Positions 7,586 through 15,286 of a DNA stretch of 32,532 nucleotides are shown here, in pieces. The notes under the pieces are model-generated. The model was not told the origin of the DNA. It saw nothing but the letters and a program-made list of their open reading frames with translations, and ran no database searches. Location of the stretch: the NCBI GenBank assembly GCA_011524395.1, contig WTKN01000061.1, forward strand, positions 1 through 32,532, read 5' to 3'. The translations under genes were made by a program, and so were the position numbers. This stretch comes from Moorena sp. SS36440bin_2 (GTDB lineage: Bacteria; Cyanobacteriota; Cyanobacteriia; Cyanobacteriales; Coleofasciculaceae). Numbering within the stretch: the first letter of the stretch is position 1; each line of letters starts with the position of its first letter.

Positions 7586-8188
7586 CTAACCGTCCTCTAA
7601 TTCCCTGACATAATCAAACATTGAATCATACATCATCGCACGCCATGGCTTCGGAGTACTCCATACATTTGTATCTTCATTTTTACATTCATAAGTCCCA
7701 ATAACTGAATTTTGAGAAGAAATTGTACCTTGATATATACAATTTTTTTTGTCAGTTGATTTTATACGGTAGACGATAACAGTATTAACTTCCTGAATAA
7801 CTTTAAGTTTTCCAGTATATAATTTATCAAGATTTTGGTAGGTCATGTGAGCCTCAAAAATATTATTTTCAATTCTTCTCCATTGACCTCTTGCATCATT
7901 CTCTTTGACAACCCAGAAATTACCTAATAATATGCTTTTTTCATTAGACTTAGGACATATATCTTTACTTGATATGTAATCTTCTGCTAGGAATCCTAAT
8001 CCTGCCATAGCTCCTTTACATAGTAGTGTCCATTTTTTTTTGACTTTATTACACCAAACTTCTGTAATAACAGCATATGTACCCACTAAACCTACTTGTG
8101 CCGTTTTCTTACAAAGTTGTTGTTGCCATGTAGCTGAAACCAGTAAAGGAGACAGAGCCACAATTCCTATTAACTTATATGATCGCAT
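7586..8188 (-). CDS. Secreted protein of unknown function
   Basis: I do not recognise this family. Starting at the ATG at 8188, the protein has 200 residues and a clear signal peptide ('MRSYKLIGIVALSPLLVSA'). A 12-codon longer frame starts at 8224, but that ATG lies in a CTGAATGCTTAC string that recurs at the edges of intergenic repeats (about 9540 and 11563), so I prefer 8188. The mature part contains six or seven Cys (for example 'DICPKSN', 'KKNCIYQG', 'GTYECKNED'), suggesting disulphides in the periplasm or outside. The gene is AT-richer than its flanks and has a long AT-rich upstream region (8189-8345) that probably contains its promoter. Confidence 0.6.
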   Translation of the reverse strand: MRSYKLIGIVALSPLLVSATWQQQLCKKTAQVGLVGTYAVITEVWCNKVKKKWTLLCKGAMAGLGFLAEDYISSKDICPKSNEKSILLGNFWVVKENDARGQWRRIENNIFEAHMTYQNLDKLYTGKLKVIQEVNTVIVYRIKSTDKKNCIYQGTISSQNSVIGTYECKNEDTNVWSTPKPWRAMMYDSMFDYVRELEDG

Positions 8189-8448
8189 TATTTTATCCAA
8201 CCTAATTATCCAGTGAGTAAGCATTCAGATAAGGAACGATATGCTGAATGGTAAGTGCTAATAGATAATTTATAATTATCTATATAATTATCTGGTTAAT
8301 TAGCAAATATTATGCAAAAATAAAAATTAATAAATTTAAGATTTTAGGGTGAACCGAGTGTTTCACTATTTTGATTTTCGTATACAAAAAAATGTTATTT
8401 ACTTTACTTTTTTTTTAGTACTGTTATCTATGCCCTACTCCCTATTAC

Positions 8449-8634
8449 TTGCTAATGGTACTCAACTTAGGGGTGATGTTGGTGGCTCATCCCCTTTTGA
8501 ATCTCATCAAACCCGTGACTCTAAGAGTGCTTGGTTTTGTGTTTGGGGTGATGCAGGTTGCTCTGGGACTAGATATGATTTTGACGGGAGTGAAACTGGA
8601 AGCTATTGTACTAAAATTTATTCTAGGCTGGTAA
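8449..8634 (+). pseudogene. C-terminal remnant of a MarC-like integral membrane protein
   Basis: From TTG at 8449 the frame reads 'VLNLGVMLVAHPLLNLIKP' then 'VTLRVLGFVFGVMQVALGLD' and 'MILTGVKLEAIVL', the layout of the last two membrane helices of MarC/YhgN-type proteins. An in-frame TAG at 8416-8418 and the absence of the first four helices show that only the tail survives. A competing frame (8349-8660) begins with a signal-like stretch but its second half is out of phase with this homology. Family call is from pattern memory only. Confidence 0.5.
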
Positions 8635-8746
8635 GATTATCTCCACATAATTACCCTTAATAAAAATCTGCCCCATAAGCCCATTTTTCCACACTATTAC
8701 CACACATCCTATCTCTTTACCTGCTCCCTAAAACCATAGCAATTTT

Positions 8747-9142
8747 TTAAATAAGAGCCAGAACAATCATCCCCAATAAAGCCAAAGCTGATACAATTGT
8801 AGAAGCGCTTTTATTATCCCTAGATAAATTCTCTTGTTCTGGAATTGGTTCCGTGATTGTTTCCCAGCACGCCTCTCGAATGGTCGCACTCCACTCACTG
8901 CCCATTTCTGAAAACCAAAACACATTAGGATCACCAATGAATGGTTGACGGTTAATGGTTTGCTCTTCACGGTTGACGGAGATTGGGTGACGGTTAATGG
9001 TTGAAGCTTGACGGTTGTTTAATGGGTGACGGTTAATGGTTGGCCTGTCAGGGTTATCAGAGTATTGGAACTGATATCGATAAGTCTTACAAATAATTTG
9101 TTTCGGCTGATCACCAGTAACGGTATGGTTTTTCTGTGACAT
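8747..9142 (-). CDS. Small tail-anchored protein with repeat-derived INRHP peptides
   Basis: Unrecognised 131-residue protein starting at an ATG at 9142. The last 18 residues ('TIVSALALLGMIVLALI') form a single membrane helix at the extreme C-terminus, the layout of a tail-anchored protein. Residues about 34-68 contain TINRHP / SVNREEQ / TINRQP segments, encoded by a degenerate ACGGTTA-ATGGTTG heptamer array. The flanking sequence looks ordinary and soluble, so a repeat seems to have expanded inside the gene. It is uncertain whether the protein is expressed. Confidence 0.5.
   Translation of the reverse strand: MSQKNHTVTGDQPKQIICKTYRYQFQYSDNPDRPTINRHPLNNRQASTINRHPISVNREEQTINRQPFIGDPNVFWFSEMGSEWSATIREACWETITEPIPEQENLSRDNKSASTIVSALALLGMIVLALI
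8938..9046. repeat. Degenerate heptamer array inside a coding region
   Basis: Repeated GACGGTTAATGGTT units separated by short variable stretches. Because 14 is not a multiple of three, the preserved frame depends on the spacers. The array codes for the TINRHP-type peptides of the 8747-9142 gene. Confidence 0.7.
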
Positions 9143-9295
9143 CGATTAACACCCGATTCTAAAGGTTGACAAGGTAAGCATTCAGCTAAGGCACTAGCTG
9201 CTGAATGCTGAGTGCTAATAGCTGATTTTTAAGTATCTATAGACTTATCGGGGTAATCACCAATAGTTATGCAGGAAATTTTCAATATCAGTAAG

Positions 9296-9545
9296 TGCTC
9301 AGCAGTCAGTGGTCAGCGGTCAGTGGTCAGCTTATTTTATTCAAAAGCACTGTGGCACAGGCTTCCAGGGTAACTTAACCTCAGCTTATTTTATTCAAAA
9401 GTACTGTGGCACAGGCTTTGGCCTTGGCCAAAAGGCCACGCGGGGCGCGTTTGGCCACGCTGTGCGAACGACGCTGGGACGACCTAATCCATAAGCTAAT
9501 AACTAATAGCTGATACCTGATAGCTAATAGCTAATAGCTGAATGC
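9296..9545. repeat. Composite intergenic repeat cassette, copy 1
   Basis: GTCAGTG/GTCAGCG heptamers, then CAGCTTATTTTATTCAAAAG and GTGGCACAGGCTTCCAG (this block partly duplicated at 9382-9417), a GC-rich GCGTAGCG-type palindrome, then CCATAAGCTAATAACTAATAGC and further TAGCTAA heptamers. The same order recurs at 10390-10553 and 11364-11568. The rest of the 9143-9842 gap is AT-rich with no gene seen; it should contain the promoter of the haem-protein gene. Confidence 0.8.
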
Positions 9546-9842
9546 TTACGTATAAAGTTTTTTTAAAATACTATTTACGTATATAAAGCTACTATAAAAA
9601 TTCCAAATTAAATTTCCGCCAGAACCTTTTCAAGTATCCACCCCAAAATAGGTTTACCATGCACCTCTTTTCTTTTATGGATTTGGGTTTCAGCTTTAAA
9701 TAAGTGCCACTTACTATAGCAATAATTATGGTTGTTATACATTAATTTTGCTTAATATACATTGCTTAACATCTGGTCGCAGCAAAGCTATCGGTATTGT
9801 CATAGTAATGATAAAATTCTGCCAGTAAAAAAGAGGAGAACA

Positions 9843-10376
9843 ATGTCTAAAATCTTTAAACTGTTTAAAGTTGGACAAAAAAAGCTTCTAATTGCCATAC
9901 TATGCTGTGCAGTGTTCCTAGGTATTGGTGCCTCATCTGCACTAGCACGGACGCCGACCCAGGCAGAGGTTACTTTTGCACAAGAGACAGCAGACTTGCT
10001 GCAAGCAGAACTGTTTGCGGCACTACTTCAAGAGTTTCGTGAGACGACTCCAGACAATGTAGAGCAAGGGAACGTAGCAATTTCCTTGATTTTCGAGGAT
10101 TGTCATAAAAACTTTCGGCTGATTGGTCGAAAGCAGCCCCTGAGAAAGAATGACCGTCCTCAGGATACTTTCGAGAAGGAATCTCTAACACTTGCTCTAC
10201 AGGGTAAGTCTAATGAAGTGATTCAGAAGCTAGGACGACGCTCTTTCTTTCGTCGATCGATTCCCCTTGCCAACTTTGATCCGAGCTGCGCACTATGCCA
10301 CACGAACTTCGGGCCAGTTAATGACCAAGATTACGTTGGAGCACTGACATTGAAGGTGCCAGTGCCAAAATTCTAA
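9843..10376 (+). CDS. Tll0287-like (DUF3365) exported c-type haem protein
   Basis: Start ATG at 9843 is preferred over the longer open frame from 9762, because GAGGAG lies 4 bp upstream and the signal peptide then begins normally ('KLLIAILCCAVFLGIGASSALA', cleavage near residue 36). The mature protein has one c-type haem site, Cys149-Ala-Leu-Cys152-His153, near the C-terminus. Together with 'LIFEDCHKNFRLIGRKQPLR' and the final 'DYVGALTLKVPVPKF', this matches the Tll0287/DUF3365 family, a PAS-like haem-binding fold. Such proteins are thought to sense redox state or a small ligand in the periplasm or lumen. No kinase is fused, so this is the stand-alone form. Confidence 0.85.
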   Translation: MSKIFKLFKVGQKKLLIAILCCAVFLGIGASSALARTPTQAEVTFAQETADLLQAELFAALLQEFRETTPDNVEQGNVAISLIFEDCHKNFRLIGRKQPLRKNDRPQDTFEKESLTLALQGKSNEVIQKLGRRSFFRRSIPLANFDPSCALCHTNFGPVNDQDYVGALTLKVPVPKF

Positions 10377-10389
10377 AATAGTAGTCAGC

Positions 10390-10553
10390 CTATGCGCTAC
10401 TTGAGGTGCGTGCGCGTTCAGTGGTCAGCCGTCAGCGGTCAGCCGTCAGCTTATTTTATTCAAAAGCACCTCAAAGTGGCACAGGCTTCCAGCCTGTGAC
10501 CTAACCCATAAGCTAATAACTAATAGCTGACTGCTTATAGCTGATAGCTTACC
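10390..10553. repeat. Composite intergenic repeat cassette, copy 2
   Basis: Leader GCGCTACTTGAGGTGCGTGC, GTCAGCC heptamers, TTATTTTATTCAAAAGCACC, a perfect 7-bp hairpin CACAGGC-TTCCA-GCCTGTG (10480-10498), then CCATAAGCTAATAAC and heptamers. It occupies the whole convergent space between the haem-protein and methyltransferase genes, where the hairpin could act as a bidirectional terminator. Confidence 0.8.
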
Positions 10554-10554
10554 T

Positions 10555-11352
10555 CTAGATAGCATAAGCCTCAACTTCCAAGCGAACCATCTTGACATGA
10601 GTTAAGCCTTGACTATCTATTGGATAACGCTCGATGTACCTATCCACAACAGTATTCAAAAATGTTTCTCTCAACTCCTGAGGAAGTCTATTCGTATAGG
10701 GAAACCAGGTTGTTCGTAACCACCCTTTCAATCCCTCCTTGCCTTGATGCTGCATATCCTTAGGAATTAACTGCAAACGTTGAGCTTTAAATCCATTTTC
10801 TGGTAACCATCTTTGATAGTCTTGAATACTATAAAATGAATAGGGAAAGGTAAAGCCTATAAAATACTCTTTCCAGTCTGGAGCAGTGATAATGTCATCT
10901 ATGATCAGCAGTAATTCCCTAGCATTACCTTTACCTCCCATCTGAAACAGTAATTTTCCGTGAGGTTTAAGATGATTACGAACGCTTTTCAAAACTGAAC
11001 CATGGTCAGTGATCCAATGTAAGACAGCATTAGAAAAGACAACATCAAAGCTATGGTTTAGGTTAATCGCTGTAGCATCCATAGCTTTAAACTCTAAATT
11101 AGGATACTCTACTGCTGGAAATGTCTTCCGAGCTAACTCAACCATGGTCTTGGATGAATCAATTCCTAAAACACTACCGTTTTTAAGAATACTGGCAAAT
11201 TCAGCAGTAATTTTTCCGTCTCCACAACCAATATCCAGGAGTGTTTCGTTCCCGATTAGTGATAGCTTTTCAATTAGTTCTTTTGCCCATGTGAGCTGTG
11301 CTGAGGAATTACTAGCATAATCATCAGCATTCCATTGATTTTGATTGGTCAT
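10555..11352 (-). CDS. Class I SAM-dependent methyltransferase (trans-aconitate methyltransferase-like)
   Basis: 265-residue cytosolic Rossmann methyltransferase. Motif I 'LLDIGCGDGKITAEFA' is at about residues 38-53, the acidic residue after beta-2 is Asp65 ('VLGIDSSKTM') and motif IV is 'FDVVFSNAVLHWI' with the characteristic HW seen in Tam-like enzymes. The C-terminal part ('GLKGWLRTTWFPYTNRLP') also follows the Tam layout. The substrate cannot be predicted; in cyanobacteria these are often single genes. Intact, normal length, with a start ATG at 11352. Confidence 0.88.
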   Translation of the reverse strand: MTNQNQWNADDYASNSSAQLTWAKELIEKLSLIGNETLLDIGCGDGKITAEFASILKNGSVLGIDSSKTMVELARKTFPAVEYPNLEFKAMDATAINLNHSFDVVFSNAVLHWITDHGSVLKSVRNHLKPHGKLLFQMGGKGNARELLLIIDDIITAPDWKEYFIGFTFPYSFYSIQDYQRWLPENGFKAQRLQLIPKDMQHQGKEGLKGWLRTTWFPYTNRLPQELRETFLNTVVDRYIERYPIDSQGLTHVKMVRLEVEAYAI

Positions 11353-11363
11353 ATTGCGAAAGC

Positions 11364-11568
11364 GGTCAGTGGTCAGTATTCAGCACTCAGCACTCAGCAC
11401 TCAGTGCTCAGCGGTCAGCTTATTTTATTCAAAAGCACTTCAAGGTGGCACAGGCTTCCAGCCTGTGACCTAACCCATAAGCTAATCGCTAATAACTGAC
11501 AGCTGAACGCGCACGCGTGTGCGTAGCACATAAGCTGACAGCTGACCGCTGATAGCTGAATGCTTACC
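11364..11568. repeat. Composite intergenic repeat cassette, copy 3
   Basis: CAGCACT heptamers, TTATTTTATTCAAAAGCACT, the CACAGGC-TTCCA-GCCTGTG hairpin, CCATAAGCTAAT, a GCGCACGCGTGTGCGTAGC palindrome and terminal heptamers ending CTGAATGCTTACC. It is the closest match to copy 2. Confidence 0.8.
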
Positions 11569-11573
11569 TAAAC

Positions 11574-11960
11574 CTATCGCTTCAAATCAACATAGCGAGT
11601 CAGAATCCGAATGATCTCACCCTCGACAGGGGAAGGAATCGGCGGGGTCCAGGCTATGACTTCGGCAAAGCGCAGCACGTGCAATTGGTTAATCACACTC
11701 TCTACACCTTTGGGTACACCACAGGCGAGGAGGCGGACTGGGGTTTTGCCCTGAGGGACATCATAGATTGGAGCTTTAATTAGCTCTTGCAGCGATGCAG
11801 CGCGGTCTTGGGGGTTTCCCCCATGAGCGACTGCATCAAGACAGGAACGTGGGTTTACCATGTAAATATCACCTTGTTTCTTTGGTGGTGGAACAGCGAT
11901 CGCACAGAGGTTGTCGAGCCATAGAGTGCGATCGCTTTGTGCTGGCGAGGAAATTGCCAA
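11574..11960 (-). CDS. Small protein of unknown function carrying an in-frame 52-bp-element peptide
   Basis: Unrecognised 128-residue open frame. It begins TTG at 11960 just after an in-frame TGA; an ATG at 11861 ('MVNPRSCL...') is the other option. The 52-bp palindromic element (11790-11841) lies inside and is translated as about 17 residues, 'LDAVAHGGNPQDRAASL', between 'NPRSC' and 'QELIKAP'. Removing 51 bp would keep the frame, while 52 bp would shift it, so the original junction is unclear. The C-terminus ('LHVLRFAEVIAWTPPIP...GEIIRILTRY') resembles the broken gene at 16839-17091 ('MQRFYSLGYGEIADWSPLEP...GEVKTTMMKY'), suggesting one small family. Confidence 0.5.
   Translation of the reverse strand: MAISSPAQSDRTLWLDNLCAIAVPPPKKQGDIYMVNPRSCLDAVAHGGNPQDRAASLQELIKAPIYDVPQGKTPVRLLACGVPKGVESVINQLHVLRFAEVIAWTPPIPSPVEGEIIRILTRYVDLKR
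11790..11841 (+). mobile_element. 52-bp dispersed palindromic element (copy B, cleanest)
   Basis: Runs from CAGCGATGCAGCGCGGTC to GACTGCATCAAGA. The arms GATGCAG...GGGGG and CCCCC...CTGCATC form an imperfect 20-bp stem around a TTT loop. This copy sets the unit length used for the others. Confidence 0.8.
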
Positions 11961-12124
11961 TCACTGTAACTGCGTACTTTTATAGTATATCCTATCTTGG
12001 CCAGTTTGTCAACACTTTGAGTTAAAAAAAAAATTATAGAAGTATTATTTTCAACAATTCATGCTGCGACAGGTTACAATCAAACCTAACGAGCGTTTAG
12101 TATGGTAAGAGGTTAAACACTAAA

Positions 12125-12346
12125 GTGGTAATTCACTGGAAATTGGCAGTAGTAATGGCTGAGCGCAACATCAGCAACAAAGATCTAGCTGAGATAATTG
12201 GAAAGCATCCTAACTCCGTTTCCAGGCTAAAACGGCATCGCCGTCTACCTAGAATTGACGAAGACATACTCAACTCCCTGTGCAAAGCCCTCAAGTGCCA
12301 ACCAGGGGACTTGATAGTCTATCAAGAGGATGAACAAGACCCCTAA
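12125..12346 (+). CDS. XRE/Cro-CI-type helix-turn-helix regulator
   Basis: 73-residue DNA-binding protein made of a single HTH domain: 'NKDLAEIIGKHPNSVSRLKR' is the recognition region (about residues 18-37) and 'LCKALKCQPGDLIVYQEDE' the typical fifth helix and tail. Start GTG at 12125; an internal ATG (residue 11) would still leave most of the domain. The size fits a Cro-like repressor or an antitoxin-type autoregulator, but no toxin overlaps it. The next gene runs convergently. Confidence 0.85.
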   Translation: MVIHWKLAVVMAERNISNKDLAEIIGKHPNSVSRLKRHRRLPRIDEDILNSLCKALKCQPGDLIVYQEDEQDP

Positions 12347-12352
12347 AACGGG

Positions 12353-12410
12353 AAATTTACCGGTAATCGGAAATCGGAAATCGGAAATCGGTAACCGGTA
12401 ATCGGTAATT
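12353..12410. repeat. AATCGGA heptamer tandem repeat
   Basis: About seven copies of a degenerate AATCGGA/AACCGGT 7-mer lie in the convergent gap between the XRE regulator and the hydrolase. Confidence 0.8.
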
Positions 12411-12429
12411 TTCCCTGAGCCAAGCGCCA

Positions 12430-13392
12430 TCAGCGCGTTATGGATGGGCCCAAAATATAGGAACCCCTAGCTGTCTGGTGAATCGTCTCTGCAATTTTTT
12501 TAGCCACCTTTTCACTAGTCCAGTAGCTGTCGTGAGCACTACCACCATTGATTAATGCTAAAAATGTCGATTGTATCGGTTTAGCGACATTTTCTAATAA
12601 TCCAGAACCGTAGGTAAGTACATCTTCAAGTTTGATAACTTTGTCATACTCATCTACTAATTTTGGCAACACTCCTTCTAGGGGCCAAGCAATGGGATCC
12701 CCCGGATGTAGAAAGTTTTGCCAGGGTAACGCCACTCCTTGTTGAGTCAGACTTCCCAGTAATTCCTTTAGTTTGGAACTAATATCATGGGTACTACCAT
12801 CTCTGGTTTTGCCAACAATATGGATCAGAGTAAATAGGGCAATCGGTGAACCCATGGTATGAACACTAGCCAGAGGAATGGCACTGTCTTGCTCAGATTC
12901 GATGCCCAAAATGCTTTTGCGAATCCCCTGAATACTCTGATGACCAGGTATAGTTGGGTCATCCCATCGACTAGCAAACAACACATCAAATAGGATAATC
13001 GTTCCCCAACTGTGAGTAACTAGGTGCAAACGGTCTTGATCCTGGTATCCCTCCAATCCCTGATAAGCTTGTTTACTCATCTGCTCAATAGCCAGAGAAC
13101 TAACATGTCTGCTGAGGTAGAGAGCTCCGTCTCCAACAAATTGTAAGATTTGCTTTTTACGGAAGTCTCTGAACCAGAACTCATGCCAAACCTTCGATTC
13201 CTTCAATGCTCCTAGGAGTTCCTTCTCCTGCTCAATCACCACATTACCCCAGTACAGAGGAATCTTTTTGAGTTGAACGGATGGCTCAACATTAGATTGA
13301 ATCAGATCGAAAAGCTTGTCAGCGTATTCGGGTGTTTCTCGATCTTGGCGAGTATTAACACCATGTATAAACAAAATGTAGTCCGTAGCCAC
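12430..13392 (-). CDS. Alpha/beta-hydrolase-fold protein
   Basis: 320-residue cytosolic protein with no signal peptide. The oxyanion-region HG motif is in 'ILFIHGVNTRQ' (residues 7-17). The nucleophile is probably Ser128 in 'LVTHSWGT', a HSWG variant of the GxSxG elbow. The C-terminal 'GGSAHDSYW' supplies the likely catalytic His287, and an Asp in 'HPGDPIAWP' could complete the triad. The substrate is unknown; it may be an esterase, lipase or peptidase. A copy of the dispersed element (13477-13520) and a HIP1 site lie in its upstream region. Confidence 0.75.
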   Translation of the reverse strand: MATDYILFIHGVNTRQDRETPEYADKLFDLIQSNVEPSVQLKKIPLYWGNVVIEQEKELLGALKESKVWHEFWFRDFRKKQILQFVGDGALYLSRHVSSLAIEQMSKQAYQGLEGYQDQDRLHLVTHSWGTIILFDVLFASRWDDPTIPGHQSIQGIRKSILGIESEQDSAIPLASVHTMGSPIALFTLIHIVGKTRDGSTHDISSKLKELLGSLTQQGVALPWQNFLHPGDPIAWPLEGVLPKLVDEYDKVIKLEDVLTYGSGLLENVAKPIQSTFLALINGGSAHDSYWTSEKVAKKIAETIHQTARGSYILGPSITR

Positions 13393-13476
13393 GGATCAGC
13401 CTCTCTTCTATGGAATTGTATAGATGATTCCATCAGTTTATGCGATCGCGTACCCTACCCGACGGGTATCATCAAT

Positions 13477-13520
13477 GATGCAGCGCGGTCTTGGGGGTTT
13501 CCCCCATGAGCGACTGCATC
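13477..13520 (+). mobile_element. Dispersed palindromic element (copy C, 44-bp core)
   Basis: The 44-bp core from GATGCAGCGCGG to GACTGCATC is identical to copy B, but the AAGA tail and CAGC head are absent. It lies upstream of the hydrolase gene. Confidence 0.8.
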
Positions 13521-13812
13521 TTCTGGTAGGGAATATGGCATCAAAAATTATCACAATTCAATTAGGATCCCTAGATTGTAGTTATCAACAAAATTACCAG
13601 ATATGTTGAACTTTTAAAACCTTAAATACTTCTGGTAAGATGCATCCCTGAGATTCACAATGGTACTTTAAACTTTTACTATAATTATTTATTTAGGCTG
13701 TGCTTATCTAAATTCAATTCTTGTTCGATGATGTTTAAAAAAAATAAGATGCACCCAATACTATTTATGGGTTTTGTTTTAGATAAAAAATAGCAAATTT
13801 ATTAGGTTAAAA
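13521..13812. other. AT-rich gene-free spacer
   Basis: No open frame with coding features, no tRNA-like fold and no clear terminator seen. It lies between the 5' side of the hydrolase gene and the 3' end of the pentapeptide gene. Confidence 0.5.
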
Positions 13813-14949
13813 TTAATTCCTAATTAGGTAGTTTGGTAAAATAGTTTCGCTATCTATCTGTGCCAATTCAATTTGCTTTTGGGTCAGTTTTTTAGCTCCT
13901 TGTAGGTTAGCCCCTCTTAAATCTGTACCCTGGAGATTAGCTCCCTCTAAATTGGCCTCTTGCAAGTTAGCTTTAATCAACGATGCCTGCTGTAAATTAG
14001 CATTCCATAGAATTGCCTTGTGTAGCTTAGCTTCCCTGAGAAATGCCCCTTGTAGGTTAGCATCAAATAAGCAAGCATCTGTCAAGTTAGTTTTTATCAA
14101 ATATGCTCCTTGGAGGTTAGCTTGATTACAGTCTGTCCCTTCTAGATTAGCTCCGATCACAGATGCTCCTTTTAGATTAGCCTGATTAAGAGAAGCTCCT
14201 TGTAATTTGGCTGCATTAAGGTATGCTTCTTGGAGGTTTGCTTCTGTTAAGTTTGCCCCCATCAGTGTGGCGTGACGTAAATCAATTTTATGATCTTCAA
14301 GCTCTTTTGAGCTGTCGCGCCTGGCAATAACTGTCAGGGCACCTTGAATATCAATAGGAAGTTTTTGGTCTTCTGTAATTGGAAGGGGAGTGCATGAGTC
14401 ATTGATTTGCTTTTGCACCTCTACATGAACCTTCCAAGGGGACTGATATCGCACGAAGGTCGATAAAATTTCCATAATTTTCCAGTGGTCTTCGGCAGAA
14501 ACCTTAGCAATTCGTTCTAGGGCATAAATTCCACCTAGCCGTAGAGAAATTTGATCAGAACTCAGCCACTCTAGAGCATTATTCAAGGCTTGAATCATTG
14601 CCTTATCTTCTGTAACCCTAGGAGTATTGGGAGTTATACCATTTTTTTCAATATTTCTCCATAACCCTTTGTTTAAGTAGTAAAGCTTAAGTAAAATTCC
14701 TAGTCCAATAGCCATGATTACAACAGCTATAAAAAATAAAGTTTGGTCTTTTTGCTCTACTTTATTGACAAAAAAAAAGATTTTATTGAGTTGTGATTGT
14801 TCAATAAATCCCTCAACAAAATTTATGGGAAATACCACAAACCAATATAACGAAGCAATCCCTAAGTAGACTAATCCACTATAAATCAAAAAAACAACCA
14901 TTTTAAACCGTAAAGGGTGATTGTTGGGCGGGTTTACCTTGAGTTTCAT
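13813..14949 (-). CDS. Membrane-anchored pentapeptide-repeat protein
   Basis: 378 residues. Two transmembrane helices (about 17-41 and 70-90) are followed by a cytoplasmic helical domain ('[20 protein letters not shown]' then '[13 protein letters not shown]...[14 protein letters not shown]', about 115-167) that commonly precedes pentapeptide repeats in cyanobacteria. From about 225 to 350 it consists of A(N/D)LxG repeats, forming a right-handed beta-helix. Such proteins are thought to be scaffolds; the biochemical role is unknown. The repeats are well preserved and the reading frame intact. Confidence 0.88.
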   Translation of the reverse strand: MKLKVNPPNNHPLRFKMVVFLIYSGLVYLGIASLYWFVVFPINFVEGFIEQSQLNKIFFFVNKVEQKDQTLFFIAVVIMAIGLGILLKLYYLNKGLWRNIEKNGITPNTPRVTEDKAMIQALNNALEWLSSDQISLRLGGIYALERIAKVSAEDHWKIMEILSTFVRYQSPWKVHVEVQKQINDSCTPLPITEDQKLPIDIQGALTVIARRDSSKELEDHKIDLRHATLMGANLTEANLQEAYLNAAKLQGASLNQANLKGASVIGANLEGTDCNQANLQGAYLIKTNLTDACLFDANLQGAFLREAKLHKAILWNANLQQASLIKANLQEANLEGANLQGTDLRGANLQGAKKLTQKQIELAQIDSETILPNYLIRN

Positions 14950-15119
14950 GTCTTGTCCTATCCTGACTGACTGAACTGGTAGAGTTTATTAAATCATTGT
15001 CTTGTGAATATAACGTGAATAAATCAAAAAATTTAACCAACGAGCTATATCTTTATAAAAGGAACAGTTATCACTGAAATTATTGTGTATTTTAATACAT
15101 ACTTTGATCAAGTTATACG

Positions 15120-15169
15120 TAGCGATGCAGCGCGGTCTTGGGGTTTCCCCAAGAGCGACTGCATCAAGA
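15120..15169 (+). mobile_element. Dispersed palindromic element (copy D)
   Basis: Same layout as copy B but with four instead of five G/C at each inner arm and AAGAG for ATGAG, giving 50 bp. It lies in the gap upstream of the pentapeptide gene (14950-15286), which otherwise is AT-rich and has no gene. Confidence 0.8.
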
Positions 15170-15220
15170 CAATAAAAGTACCTACTCGCCCCTTTTTAAA
15201 AAACCTACTTTTCTAAGCAT

Positions 15221-15272
15221 CTCCCCATCTCCCCATCTCCCCATCTCCCCATCTCCCCATCTCCCCATCTCC
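15221..15272. repeat. CTCCCCAT octamer tandem repeat
   Basis: About six and a half exact copies of an 8-bp unit, just beyond the end of the methyltransferase gene. Confidence 0.9.
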
Positions 15273-15286
15273 CACGCTCTTATCCC

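Noticed and set aside
8349-8660. 103-codon open frame with signal-like N-terminus
   Set aside because: Its second half is in a different phase from the MarC-like homology, which better explains the sequence.
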